From the NCBI GenBank assembly GCA_949358305.1, contig CASHSZ010000007.1, positions 222,684 through 286,683 of the forward strand: DNA of 64,000 bases, in the 5' to 3' direction. The notes below the pieces were generated by a model. That model searched no databases. It saw only the letters and a list, made by a program, of their open reading frames with translations, and was not told where the DNA came from. This document shows, piece after piece, positions 22,274 through 31,590 of this stretch; within the stretch, counting starts at the first letter, position 1; each line of letters begins with the position of its first letter. A program made the translations under genes and the position numbers. Source of the stretch: Strigamia acuminata (taxonomy: Eukaryota; Arthropoda; Chilopoda; Geophilomorpha; Linotaeniidae).

Positions 22274-23813
22274 AGTTCTACCGGCGAGGGCAGTTCCCAT
22301 TTTGTGGCCACGTGCGGAGGAACCATGGGCGCGCATCCACATTGACTATGCGGGGCCCATCCAGAAGAAGATGGTTTTGGTAGTGGTAGACGCGTTTTCT
22401 GGGTGGGTGGAGGCGCGTGTGGTGGCCGTGGCTACGCCCTCATCGACTATTTTGGTATTGCGGCGGATTTTTAGCTCTTTTGGGTTGCCGCATTTATTAG
22501 TAAGCGACAATGGGCCCCAGTTTGCTTCTCGAGAGTTTGCATCGTTTTTGGCCAAGAACGGCATCGATCATATCTTTTCGCCGCCGTACCATCCGCAGTC
22601 CAACGGCACAGCGGAGCAGGCTGTCCGTTGGGTTAAAGAGAAGCTGGCTAAATTTACTCAAGAAGACTTAGAACTGAGATTGCTAAGATTGATCCTGTTC
22701 CAGCATGCCAATTTTAAGAGTAGGAACAACGAGACGCCCGCCATGAACTTTCTGGGGAGGCAAATATTTACACACATCGATCTAGTGCGCCCCAGATTAG
22801 GCACGATGCGCGGCGAAACTAATTCTCATTTCAGATCATTCCTGGTTGGCGATTTAGTCTGGTTTCGGTCGTTTCCAACAACCAAGCCACCATGGAGGGC
22901 GGGAACGGTGACGGAACGTCGTGGTGATCTTGTTTATGCACTGAAGAACGCGGAGTCGGGACGTATTGTGGTGCGGCATGTGAACCACCTCATTGCAAGG
23001 ATAGCGAGCGCTACAGCTCCTACAGAGAATACGGCGGAGTTGGAGCAACGAGTTGAGCCAAGTTCGGAGACCCAACCACCGGCTCAGTACTTGAATCGGC
23101 GGCGGCAGGGGCAGCGGTTGTTTCCGACGACGAGGGCGACTCCAGCAGCGGTTCTCCAAGCGCCGAGTATACAAGCGGCGACCCCGACCCAGGCGACTCC
23201 ACAAGCAACGACCCCGACCCAGGCGACTCCACAAGCGACGATTCCGACCCAGGCGACCTCGCAAGCGACGACGACGCTGGCGATCCCGCAAGGGGCGGCA
23301 ACGCCCCTGCCAGTTCCATCACTTTCGACGGTGCTGGGCGCACCTCTAGGAGGGTTGTTTCCAACGCTCATCCCCACGCCACCCCAAGCCCTGATGATCC
23401 CCCAAGCAGTGATCGACGAGCAGCAGCCGATTCCACCACGTCAAACAGCGCACGATCTACCTCAGAGAGTGCACATGCGAGCGACGAGGAATGTCGACGT
23501 GAATTATCGAGAGCTGTCGTCGGGGGAGGAGGATGAAGAGGAAGATGCGGTGATGCCAAATTATCATAATTTGCCACCGGCTAGACCGCCAAAACGAGGG
23601 CTGAAAGTGGCGGAAATGATCCATTTAGAACCGGTGATGGACCCAGACCAGCCTGGCCCAAGTACGGTGGCGAACCCTCCTGTGAAAGAGACATCCCGTG
23701 CCAAGGCGGCTACCAAGAAGACCAGTGCTGAACCAACCCAGTTATACAGCAAGGAGGACGCTGAGCGCACTCGCCTGTTACTACGTAGAATGGCCGACAA
23801 GAATAAAGAATAG
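22236..23813 (+). pseudogene. Gypsy-5 integrase and C-terminal region, copy 2
   Basis: Open to TAG 23811-23813, about 525 codons, but out of frame with the preceding gag and without its own start. Retains the integrase zinc cysteines, D,D35E core, GPY/F-like module (PPWRAGTVTERRGDLVYAL), a long Pro/Thr/Gln-rich linker with short repeats of the type ATPTQATPQ, and the shared tail (SSGEEDEEEDAVMPNYHNL, then LYSKEDAERTRLLLRRM). The linker repeats (about 23180-23270) are an expansion not seen in Gypsy-2. Protease, RT and RNase H are missing. Confidence 0.88.
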
Positions 23814-23923
23814 ACAGAGCCACAGTTTGGTTTAAGTTATTTCAAATTGTAAATATTTATTGGTTGTTAAACAAAAAATTGAAATGTCTAGAATTACAAA
23901 GAGAGTTTGTATTTGGGGAGGAA

Positions 23924-24173
23924 TGCAGTGTTTTGCAGTGATTGATTCTAAATTGATAATTACAATGTGTTGTAGCAATTGTCTCTAAATTGATAATAAT
24001 GAGTGAAGAACTCACTTGATTGTAATAATAGGAGCTCACCCTTTTTGAATAATACAATGTAACCGTAGTAACGCAGTTCTGGAATTGCAGAGTGAATAAA
24101 GTATGAATAGATGAATGAAGCAAAGCAGATGGCTGTGTCAAATGACTGAGTTATTTCCAGGTGGAACCTTTCA
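23924..24173 (+). repeat. Gypsy-5 3' LTR
   Basis: 250 bp, from TGCAGTGTTTTGCAGTG after the GGGGAGGAA tract to ACCTTTCA, with AATAAA in GTGAATAAAGTATG. It is distinct from the LTRs of families 1-4. The next base starts the satellite (CGTCAAATTCC). Confidence 0.88.
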
Positions 24174-25325
24174 CGTCAAATTCCGTCAAATTCCGTCAAA
24201 ATGTGTCAAAATCCGTCAAATTCCGTCAAATTCCGTCAAATTCCGTCAAATTTTGTCAAAATCCGTCAAAATCCGCCAAAATCCGTCAAATTCCGTCAAA
24301 ATCCGTCAAATTTTGTCAAAATCCGTCAAATTCCGTCAAATTCCGTCAAATTCCGTCAAAATCCGTCAAAATCCGTCAAATTCCGTCAAAATCCATCAAA
24401 TTTTGTCAAAATCCGTCAAATTCCGTCAAATTTTGTCAAGTTCCGTCAAATTCCGTCAAATTCCGTCAAATTCCGTCAAAATCCGTCAAATTCCGTCAAA
24501 TTTTGTCAAATTTCGTCAAAATTTGTCAAAATCCGTCAAAATCCGTCAAATTCCGTCAAACTTTGTCAAAATCCGTCAAAATCTGTCAAAATCCGTCAAA
24601 TTCCGTCAAAATCCATCAAATTTTGTCAAAATCCGTCAAATTCCGTCAAATTTTGTCAAATTCCGTCAAATTTTGTCACATTCCGTCAAATTCCGTCAAA
24701 ATCCGTCAAAATCCGCCAAAATCCGTCAAATTCCGTCAAATTTTGTCAAAATCCGTCAAAATCCGTCAAAATCCGTCAAATTCCGTCAAAATCCGCCAAA
24801 TTCCGTCAAATTCCGTCAAAATCCGTCAAAATCCGTCAAAATCCGTCAAAATCCGTCAAATTCCGTCAAAATCCGTCAAATTTTGTCAAAATCCGTCAAA
24901 TTCCGTCAAATTCCGTCAAATTCCGTCAAAATCCGTCAAAATCCGTCAAATTCCGTCAAAATCCATCAAATTTTGTCAAAATCCGTCAAATTCCGTCAAA
25001 TTTTGTCAAATTCCGTCAAATTCTGTCAAATTCCGTCAAATTCCGTCAAAATCCATCAAAATCCGTCAAAATCCGTCAAATTTTGTCAAAATCCGTCAAA
25101 TTCCGTCAAATTCCGTCAAATTCCGTCAAAATCCGTCAAAATCCGTCAAATTCCGTCAAAATCCATCAAATTTTGTCAAAATCCGTCAAATTCCGTCAAA
25201 TTTTGTCAAATTTCGTCAAATTCTGTCAAATTCCGTCAAATTCCGTCAAAATCCATCAAAATCCGTCAAATTCCGTCAAATTTTGTCAAAATCCGTCAAA
25301 ATCCGTCAAATTCCGTCAAATTTTG
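24174..25325 (+). repeat. 10-bp satellite block S1
   Basis: Tandem 10-bp monomers AAATTCCGTC, AAAATCCGTC and AAATTTTGTC with minor variants (AAAATCCATC, AAAATCCGCC, AAAATCTGTC, AAATTTCGTC, ACATTCCGTC). It is stop-free in all three forward frames by composition, which is not evidence for coding. Continues in the same register in S2 beyond Gypsy-4. Confidence 0.98.
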
Positions 25326-25344
25326 TGAAGAGTTCTTACAACTC
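25326..25344 (-). repeat. Gypsy-4 3' LTR, distal 19 bp
   Basis: TGAAGAGTTCTTACAACTC is identical to the first 19 plus-strand bases of the intact Gypsy-4 LTR at 36680. The last five (AACTC) are the target duplication of Gypsy-1b. Confidence 0.95.
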
Positions 25345-25568
25345 TGCAGTGTTTTGCAATGATTACCTTTAAATTGATTATGTAAATAATGTGTGACTCG
25401 AGATATTGTTGATTGCAATAATGGTTAATTGGTTTTTCACGACAATTGATGTAACCCGGACAACGGAGTTCCGGAATTTAGTCTGCTCGAATGAATGAAT
25501 AAATGAGTGAAGCAGTAGGAATTCCTCTGAGCCAAAATGACTGAGTGTTTATTCAGTGGAACAATTCA
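25345..25568 (+). repeat. Gypsy-1b 5' LTR
   Basis: 224 bp, as in Gypsy-1a apart from a few substitutions; AATAAA and the CCGGA/TCCGG hairpin are kept. Confidence 0.95.
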
Positions 25569-25569
25569 A

Positions 25570-25581
25570 TGGTATCCACGA
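25570..25581 (+). promoter_or_regulatory. Gypsy-1b primer-binding site
   Basis: TGGTATCCACGA one base after the LTR. The splice-donor-like GTGAGT of the leader lies at 25613-25618. Confidence 0.7.
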
Positions 25582-26021
25582 TTTGCGGACGAGCGCCGCA
25601 ATATCTGAGACTGTGAGTAGTCATTGGTCATTAATCGCGATTTTGTGTATTTTCGGCCGTGTTTTGGGTCGATTTTGTGCCCGGCGATCCCGTGGAAGTC
25701 GCAGACGAGCGACGATCGTCGCGACGACGTTCGTAGTATCGCAGGGAAGCCTTACGCCAGAGGAGCGGGGCGAAAAAAGCGATTTTGAAGACGATTTGGG
25801 TCGGTTTCGGCCGTCAATTCCGTTGAAGTCGCAGACGAGCGACGGTCGTCGAGGCAACGTTTCGTAGTTTCGCAGAGAAGCCTCACGCCGGCGAGACGAG
25901 GCGAAAAAGCGATTTTGGAGTCGAATTTCGAGGACGAATCACGAGAACGATTCGAAGACGCGAATTTCGAACAGGATTTCGAAGGCAAGTCACGCGACAA
26001 GTCGATTTTTGACCAAGCCAG
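25582..26021 (+). other. Gypsy-1b leader
   Basis: 440-bp leader with the same 130-bp direct repeat as in Gypsy-1a; no gene of its own. Confidence 0.65.
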
Positions 26022-29000
26022 ATGGCGCAACCCATGTTAGGGAATCTTCCACCGTTCAAAGGGGCCACGTGGCAGGAATGGCTCACGTGGAAAGAAATGC
26101 TGGTTCAGTACGTGAAACTGAACGACGTGGAAAAGGACAAGCAAGCGGCGCTTCTCCTGACCACAGTTGGAACCCCCATGTATGATAAAATTAAGAGGTT
26201 GCTGCACCCGAAGGAGATAGCGACGCTCGGTTTGGAGGCGATCGTTGAGGCGGTCGATTTACACTTCAAAACCGTAGACACGCCGTATATGGCTCGCCAG
26301 CGATTCGGGGCGAAGAGACGCAAGCCAGGAGAGTCGGTGGACACGTATATCGCCGACTTGCGCGTGTTGGCGCAGAGATGCAACTTTTTAACAAAGGACG
26401 AGACCGACAACGCAATAGTGGAGCAGGTGGTACGCGGCATCAAAAATCCAGTTTTGGTGCGAGAAATTTTGCTCAACATGCCGTTGACCGTTCTGGAGGT
26501 GACGAAACGTGCGGTGGCCCACGAGATGGCACACATGGCGGCTGAAAGTAAAGATGAAGCATTGCCAGTAGTCGATTCGGACAGCGCTCCGTCGACTTCT
26601 GCCGTGGTGCTGCAGACCACGGCAAATTTTCGGCGGAATGGACAGAGAGGAAGGGGTCAAACTTTTGGCCCGCCAACGCCAGCGAGTACATCAGCAGGGC
26701 GTGGCGGACGAGGTGGAGGTTTTCAGCGACCTTGGCGCGGGCGCCAAGAGTCGTCGAGGGCACGAGTAGGACGACCGTTCAAACGGGACGGCACTCCGGT
26801 GCAATGTTTCAGGTGCGGCGGCCCCCACTTTGTGAGGGACTGTCCGTACGACCCCCTTTTTGGGCCATCCGGCGCGCCCATTCCGAAGACGACTGGTAGA
26901 CTGACTGGTAATTGGGTTAGAACTGGAGGAGAAACTGACCAAACCTGCCCCATGGTGTCATTTCCGACGGATACCGACGGTGCGAGTGGCGGTGGCGCCC
27001 CAGAGGAAAATTGGCGACAACGTCGGGTCCCCGTCAACGCCATCCAAGAGCAAGAAGAGGAAGATTACGCGCTGTTCCAGTTGGGCAGCTCTCGAGCGCG
27101 GCCACCTCCATTGATGGTTCACGCGCTTGTGAACACGTTTAATTTTGATTTTTTATTAGATACGGGAAGCGAGCTTTCCATCCTCAACGTCAATGATTGC
27201 AACATCTTATTGACCAGAGGTTTGATTGACATGCGGGACATTAAGGTGTCTACGGTTAGACTTTATGCATATCAGCAACAACCTGTAGAGGTGTTGGGGG
27301 TGGTACAAGTCCATTTGACCATCGCAGGGAAGTTGAAGTTTGTGAGTTTCATAGTTGTGGGCAAATTGGGCCCCAGCTTGATTGGAAGAGATTTGGTGTC
27401 CCTGTTTGGTTGGCAAACAATTTCCAGCGCCCTGACCCCTAATGTGTACGGCACGGCCAGGGGGGGGCCGCGAGAGGACAGTGCAGGACTCGAACGAGAC
27501 TTGGTGGGACAGTTGACAGCAGAGCGTGTTGTGGGGTCGGCGGAGTCGAGACTTAAAGCGCTGTTGGACCGCCACAAGGGCGTATTTCGCAAGGGCCTCG
27601 GCACGTACACGGGCAAGCCGATGGAGCTCGTGTTGCGACCTGACGCCGTACCCAAATTTTTCCGACCCAGGCCCGTCCCTTTGCCCCTTAGACCAGCGGT
27701 GGCAAAAGAGATTGACCGCCTTGTGGCAGAGGGGGTTTTCCAGCCTGTCCCCTTCACAGAGTGGGCCACACCGTTGGTGACAGTGGTGAAGAAGGACGGG
27801 AGTGTCCGGCTCTGCGGCGATTATCGCTCGACAGTGAACCCCAGCCTCCAGCCTGACCCTTACCCCTTACCTAAGATTTCAGATTTGTTAGCCTCAATTG
27901 GGAGAGCCAGATTTTTTAGTGTGTTGGACATGCGACACGCTTACCAGCAAATACCCTTATCTGCCCGGTCAGCGGAGATAGCGGCGGTCAGCACTGACAA
28001 GGGGGTGATGGCGGTCACTCGTTTGCCTTTCGGAACGATGCCATCCGCTGGGAAGTTCCAGCGGATTATTGTGTTAGTTTTAGATGGGGTTGTGCACATA
28101 TTCATTTATTTGGACGACATACTTGTCGCTACTTGGACGCTTGAGGAGCACTTTGAGGTGCTAGAAGAAGTGTTTAAACGGTTGGCTAGCAAGGGTTTAC
28201 GTCTTGCCCTGGAGAAATGCGAGTTTTGCAAGCAGAGAGTGGACTTTTTGGGTTTTACAGTTAGTGAGCGCGGTGTGGAACCCATAACATCAAAGATTGA
28301 GGCGGTGGTGGCAATTCCCCCACCGCAGGACGTAAAACAATTGCGCACTTTCCTCGGCATGGTGGCCTTTTACGCCGTGTTTGTGGCCAAATTGGCGGAC
28401 CACGCGGCGCCACTTTATGAGTTGTTGTGTACGGACGCTGTGTGGACCTGGAATCAGCGCAGGCAGGGGGCTTTTGACAAAATCAAACAAGCGCTGACAA
28501 GAGCCCCAGTACTCACCTTTTATGATTTGGTGCGACCTTTGACGATCGCGACCGACGCTTCGCCTTATGGCGTAGGGGCAGTTTTGGCCCATGTGGGGCA
28601 GCGAGAATGCGAGATGCCGGTCGCCTACGCTTCTCGCTCGTTGACTAAAGCGGAAGTCAACTACGCCCAAATAGATAAGGAGGCGTTGGCGGTCGTGTTC
28701 GCCATAAAAAAATTCCATGTCTATTTAATGGGCCGCCATTTCACGATTTTCACGGACCATAAACCCTTGTTGGGCATTTTAGGCCCGGACCGCCCAATTC
28801 CGCTCGTGATTAGCCCTAGAATGTTACGCTGGGCACTGCTGTTAGCTGCTTATGATTACAGCCTGGTGTATAGAAAGGGAGAGCAAAACCAAAACGCGGA
28901 TGTCCTTAGCAGATTTCCTGTCGGCCAGCCGCGCGAGGAAGTGGAAGAGTGGCCACTGTTCCTGATAGAGTTGGAGAGAGAGGAGCTTCTGTTGGCAGCC

Positions 29001-30824
29001 GATGTGGCAGTGGCTACCAGCGGTGATGCTGAATTGGCAATGGTGGTGGCAGCGGTTCGTGCAGGGAATCCCCATTTGATTAAACATCTGAGGGACTTTT
29101 GGGTGAAGTTCGACGAATTTAACGTTGTGGCTGGCGTGCTGATGTGGGGCGACCGGGTGGTGATGCCGTTAACTTTACGACAGAAGATGCTTCGACTACT
29201 TCACGAGGGTCACCCCGGAATTGTGACTATAAAGAAGAGGGCCCGGAGTGTGGTTTGGTGGCCAGCTATGACACCGCAAATTGTGACTTTTGTGCAAGCC
29301 TGTGCGGTTTGCGCTCAAAATAGAGCCCTGCCAGCGAGGGCAATTCCTATTTCGTGGCCGCGCGCGGAGGAACCGTGGGCGCGCATTCATATTGATTACG
29401 CCGGGCCCATCCAGAAAAAGATGGTGCTGGTGGTAGTAGACGCGTTTTCTGGGTGGGTGGAGGCGCGAGTGGTGACAGTGGCAACGTCGGCATCGACAAT
29501 TTTGGTGTTGCGACGTATTTTTAGCTCTTTTGGGTTGCCACACCTGTTGGTCAGTGACAATGGCCCCCAGTTCAGTTCCAGAGAGTTCGCATCATTTTTG
29601 GCAAAAAATGGTATCGAACACATCTTTTCCCCGCCGTACCATCCACAATCTAATGGCACAGCGGAGCAGGCTGTCCGGTGGGTCAAAGATAAACTGGTGA
29701 AATTTACCCAAGGAGACCTGGAACTGAGACTCTTGCGGTTGATACTGTTTCAACACGCAAATTTCAAGAGTAGGAACAACGAGACACCCGCCATGAACTT
29801 TCTGGGGAGGCAGCTGTTCACACACATCGATTTAGTGCGCCCCAGATTAGGCACAATGCGCGGCGAAACTAATTTTCGTTTCAGGTCATTTTTGGTTGGC
29901 GATTTGGTTTGGTTTCGGTCGTTTCCAGCGACCAAGCCGCCGTGGAAAGCGGGAACCGTGACGGAACGTCGGGGCGAGTTGGTTTATGCGCTGAAAGATG
30001 CAGAGTCGGGCCGTACGATGGTGCGACACGTGAACCACCTCATCACAAGGAGAGAGAATACCGCAGCTCCCGTAGAGAAAGTTGCAGAGTTGGAGCCACC
30101 AGACGAACCAAGTTCGGAGACCCAGCCACCGGCTCGGTATTCGAATCGGCGACGCCAGGGACAGCAGTTGGTCCCGACGACGGTTACGACTCCAGGGGGG
30201 ATGTCCCAAGCGCCAAACACCCAAGTGACGATACCACAGGTCATGGCGGCTCCGACCCAGACGGCTCCACAAGCGGGGATGACACCGACAGTCGTAATTC
30301 CCCAGGGGGTGGCGCTAGCACCTGTGCCGTCACCACCAGCAACGCCGGTTGCGTTAGCAGGAGGACAGGCCCCAATACCCGATGCCACGACGCCACAAGC
30401 CCTGATGACCCCACAGACAGCAGTCGACGAGCAGCAGGCAGATGTAACACGTCAAGCTGTTCACGACCCACCTCAGAGAGTGCGCACGCGTGCGACGAGG
30501 AATGTGGACGTGAACTATAGAGAGCTGTCGTCGGGGGAGGAGGATGAGGAGAGTGACACGGTGATGCCAAATTACCACAATTTGCCGCCGGCCAGACCGC
30601 CAAAAAGAGGGCTGAAAGTGGCGGAAATGGTCCGTTTAGAGCCTGTGGCGGACCTAGACCAGCCTGGCCCAAGTACAGTGACGAATCTCCCAGCGAGAGA
30701 TGCGCCTCGTACTGGTGCAACCACAAGGAAAACCAATGCTGAACCAACCCAGCTTTACAGCAAAGAAGATGCTGACCGGACGCGGCTGTTGCTACGCAGA
30801 ATGGCCGACAAGAACAAGCAATAA
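26022..30824 (+). CDS. gag-pol: Gypsy-1b gag-pol polyprotein
   Basis: 1,600 codons, ATG 26022 to TAA 30822-30824, no break. Order: gag (about 1-200), RG-rich basic region and zinc knuckle CFRCGGPHFVRDC (262-274; CX2CX3HX4C, one residue shorter than usual), protease LLDTGSELSIL (Asp 380), RT with FSVLDMRHAYQQ and YLDDIL (698-699), RNase H TDASPYG (Asp 845) and TDHKPLLG, integrase HHCC (from His 1061), catalytic D1125, D1179, E1215 (D,D35E), and a GPY/F-like module around 1290-1345. A Pro/Thr/Gln linker (about 1360-1490) leads to a charged tail (SSGEEDEESD, LYSKEDADRTRLLLRRM). Gag and pol share one frame with no shift or readthrough site, so their ratio would have to be set by processing or splicing. 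All catalytic residues I can check are present. Confidence 0.96.
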   Translation: MAQPMLGNLPPFKGATWQEWLTWKEMLVQYVKLNDVEKDKQAALLLTTVGTPMYDKIKRLLHPKEIATLGLEAIVEAVDLHFKTVDTPYMARQRFGAKRRKPGESVDTYIADLRVLAQRCNFLTKDETDNAIVEQVVRGIKNPVLVREILLNMPLTVLEVTKRAVAHEMAHMAAESKDEALPVVDSDSAPSTSAVVLQTTANFRRNGQRGRGQTFGPPTPASTSAGRGGRGGGFQRPWRGRQESSRARVGRPFKRDGTPVQCFRCGGPHFVRDCPYDPLFGPSGAPIPKTTGRLTGNWVRTGGETDQTCPMVSFPTDTDGASGGGAPEENWRQRRVPVNAIQEQEEEDYALFQLGSSRARPPPLMVHALVNTFNFDFLLDTGSELSILNVNDCNILLTRGLIDMRDIKVSTVRLYAYQQQPVEVLGVVQVHLTIAGKLKFVSFIVVGKLGPSLIGRDLVSLFGWQTISSALTPNVYGTARGGPREDSAGLERDLVGQLTAERVVGSAESRLKALLDRHKGVFRKGLGTYTGKPMELVLRPDAVPKFFRPRPVPLPLRPAVAKEIDRLVAEGVFQPVPFTEWATPLVTVVKKDGSVRLCGDYRSTVNPSLQPDPYPLPKISDLLASIGRARFFSVLDMRHAYQQIPLSARSAEIAAVSTDKGVMAVTRLPFGTMPSAGKFQRIIVLVLDGVVHIFIYLDDILVATWTLEEHFEVLEEVFKRLASKGLRLALEKCEFCKQRVDFLGFTVSERGVEPITSKIEAVVAIPPPQDVKQLRTFLGMVAFYAVFVAKLADHAAPLYELLCTDAVWTWNQRRQGAFDKIKQALTRAPVLTFYDLVRPLTIATDASPYGVGAVLAHVGQRECEMPVAYASRSLTKAEVNYAQIDKEALAVVFAIKKFHVYLMGRHFTIFTDHKPLLGILGPDRPIPLVISPRMLRWALLLAAYDYSLVYRKGEQNQNADVLSRFPVGQPREEVEEWPLFLIELEREELLLAADVAVATSGDAELAMVVAAVRAGNPHLIKHLRDFWVKFDEFNVVAGVLMWGDRVVMPLTLRQKMLRLLHEGHPGIVTIKKRARSVVWWPAMTPQIVTFVQACAVCAQNRALPARAIPISWPRAEEPWARIHIDYAGPIQKKMVLVVVDAFSGWVEARVVTVATSASTILVLRRIFSSFGLPHLLVSDNGPQFSSREFASFLAKNGIEHIFSPPYHPQSNGTAEQAVRWVKDKLVKFTQGDLELRLLRLILFQHANFKSRNNETPAMNFLGRQLFTHIDLVRPRLGTMRGETNFRFRSFLVGDLVWFRSFPATKPPWKAGTVTERRGELVYALKDAESGRTMVRHVNHLITRRENTAAPVEKVAELEPPDEPSSETQPPARYSNRRRQGQQLVPTTVTTPGGMSQAPNTQVTIPQVMAAPTQTAPQAGMTPTVVIPQGVALAPVPSPPATPVALAGGQAPIPDATTPQALMTPQTAVDEQQADVTRQAVHDPPQRVRTRATRNVDVNYRELSSGEEDEESDTVMPNYHNLPPARPPKRGLKVAEMVRLEPVADLDQPGPSTVTNLPARDAPRTGATTRKTNAEPTQLYSKEDADRTRLLLRRMADKNKQ

Positions 30825-30938
30825 GCAGAACCACGGATTGATTTAAGTTATTTGAAATTACAATATTTATTAGCGCTAAAGAAACACAAAAAAATTGAAA
30901 TGTTTAGAATTACAAACAAGTTTGTAACTGGGGAGGAA

Positions 30939-31162
30939 TGCAGTGTTTTGCAATGATTACCTTTAAATTGATTATGTAAATAATGTGTGACTCGAGATAT
31001 TGTTGATTGCAATAATGGTTAATTGGTTTTTCACGACAATTGATGTAACCCGGACAATGGAGTTCCGGAATTTAGTCTGCTCGAATGAATGAATAAATGA
31101 GTGAAGCAGTAGGAATTCCTCTGAGCCAAAATGACTGAGTGTTTATTCAGTGGAACAATTCA
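30939..31162 (+). repeat. Gypsy-1b 3' LTR
   Basis: 224 bp after the GGGGAGGAA tract (30930-30938); followed by AACTC and the rest of the Gypsy-4 LTR. Confidence 0.95.
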
Positions 31163-31167
31163 AACTC

Positions 31168-31361
31168 GATGTCACTCTTTAATTTAGACACGGAAAACAT
31201 GTTTACTCTCATTTAATGAACTCCTCGTACACAACTGAATTCCAGAATATGTGTTGCCATGGTTAGTTTCCAAACAATCACCAACCATGGCACATTGTTA
31301 CAACAATCATATAACACAGTCAATTCACACTTAATAGTTAATTTATAATCAGAATCTAACA
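31168..31361 (-). repeat. Gypsy-4 3' LTR, main part
   Basis: 194 bp continuing the LTR interrupted at 25344. Contains a perfect 10-bp inverted repeat TGCCATGGTT (31255-31264) / AACCATGGCA (31283-31292). The polypurine tract of Gypsy-4 (complement TTCCTCCCC) follows at 31362-31370. Confidence 0.93.
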
Positions 31362-31590
31362 TTCCTCCCCAGTTACAATGTTTACAACTTGTAATTTCAC
31401 ACTTTTCAAATTAACCCAAATAGCCACATCTAATGATTAAAACTTCTCCAATAAAATACTTTACAATTTTCAATTTGAGCCAAGAAAACACAAACTACAA
31501 TTCTTGTCTCATTGCAAATAAAAACGACCTTTTTATACAGTTTCAAACAGTTTTCTTCCCTTTCCACAACAACACTATTTGGCTCCATCA

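Larger units (their letters stand above)
19609..22907 (+). repeat. 3.3-kb tandem duplication, copy 2
   Basis: Second copy of 16307-19605. It is followed without interruption by the remainder of Gypsy-5, so it is contiguous with the original right flank. Confidence 0.93.
25345..31162 (+). mobile_element. Gypsy-1b, intact Ty3/gypsy element inside the Gypsy-4 LTR
   Basis: 5,818 bp, two 224-bp LTRs differing by one position by eye (GACAACGG versus GACAATGG), flanked by AACTC (25340-25344 and 31163-31167). It has an uninterrupted gag-pol and is the best-preserved member of family 1. It must be younger than Gypsy-4. Confidence 0.96.

Noticed and set aside
23180-23290. Thr/Pro/Gln repeats in the Gypsy-5 linker as a separate gene or prion-like domain
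   Set aside because: Positionally equal to the variable linker of the other families; short repeat slippage explains it.
24174-25362. Very long forward reading frames (375-687 codons) in the satellite with 10-residue repeats such as KFRQIPSNSV
   Set aside because: The 10-bp monomers contain no forward stop in any phase, so all three frames are open automatically. Variant monomers change all frames alike and nothing suggests a start, codon bias or selection.
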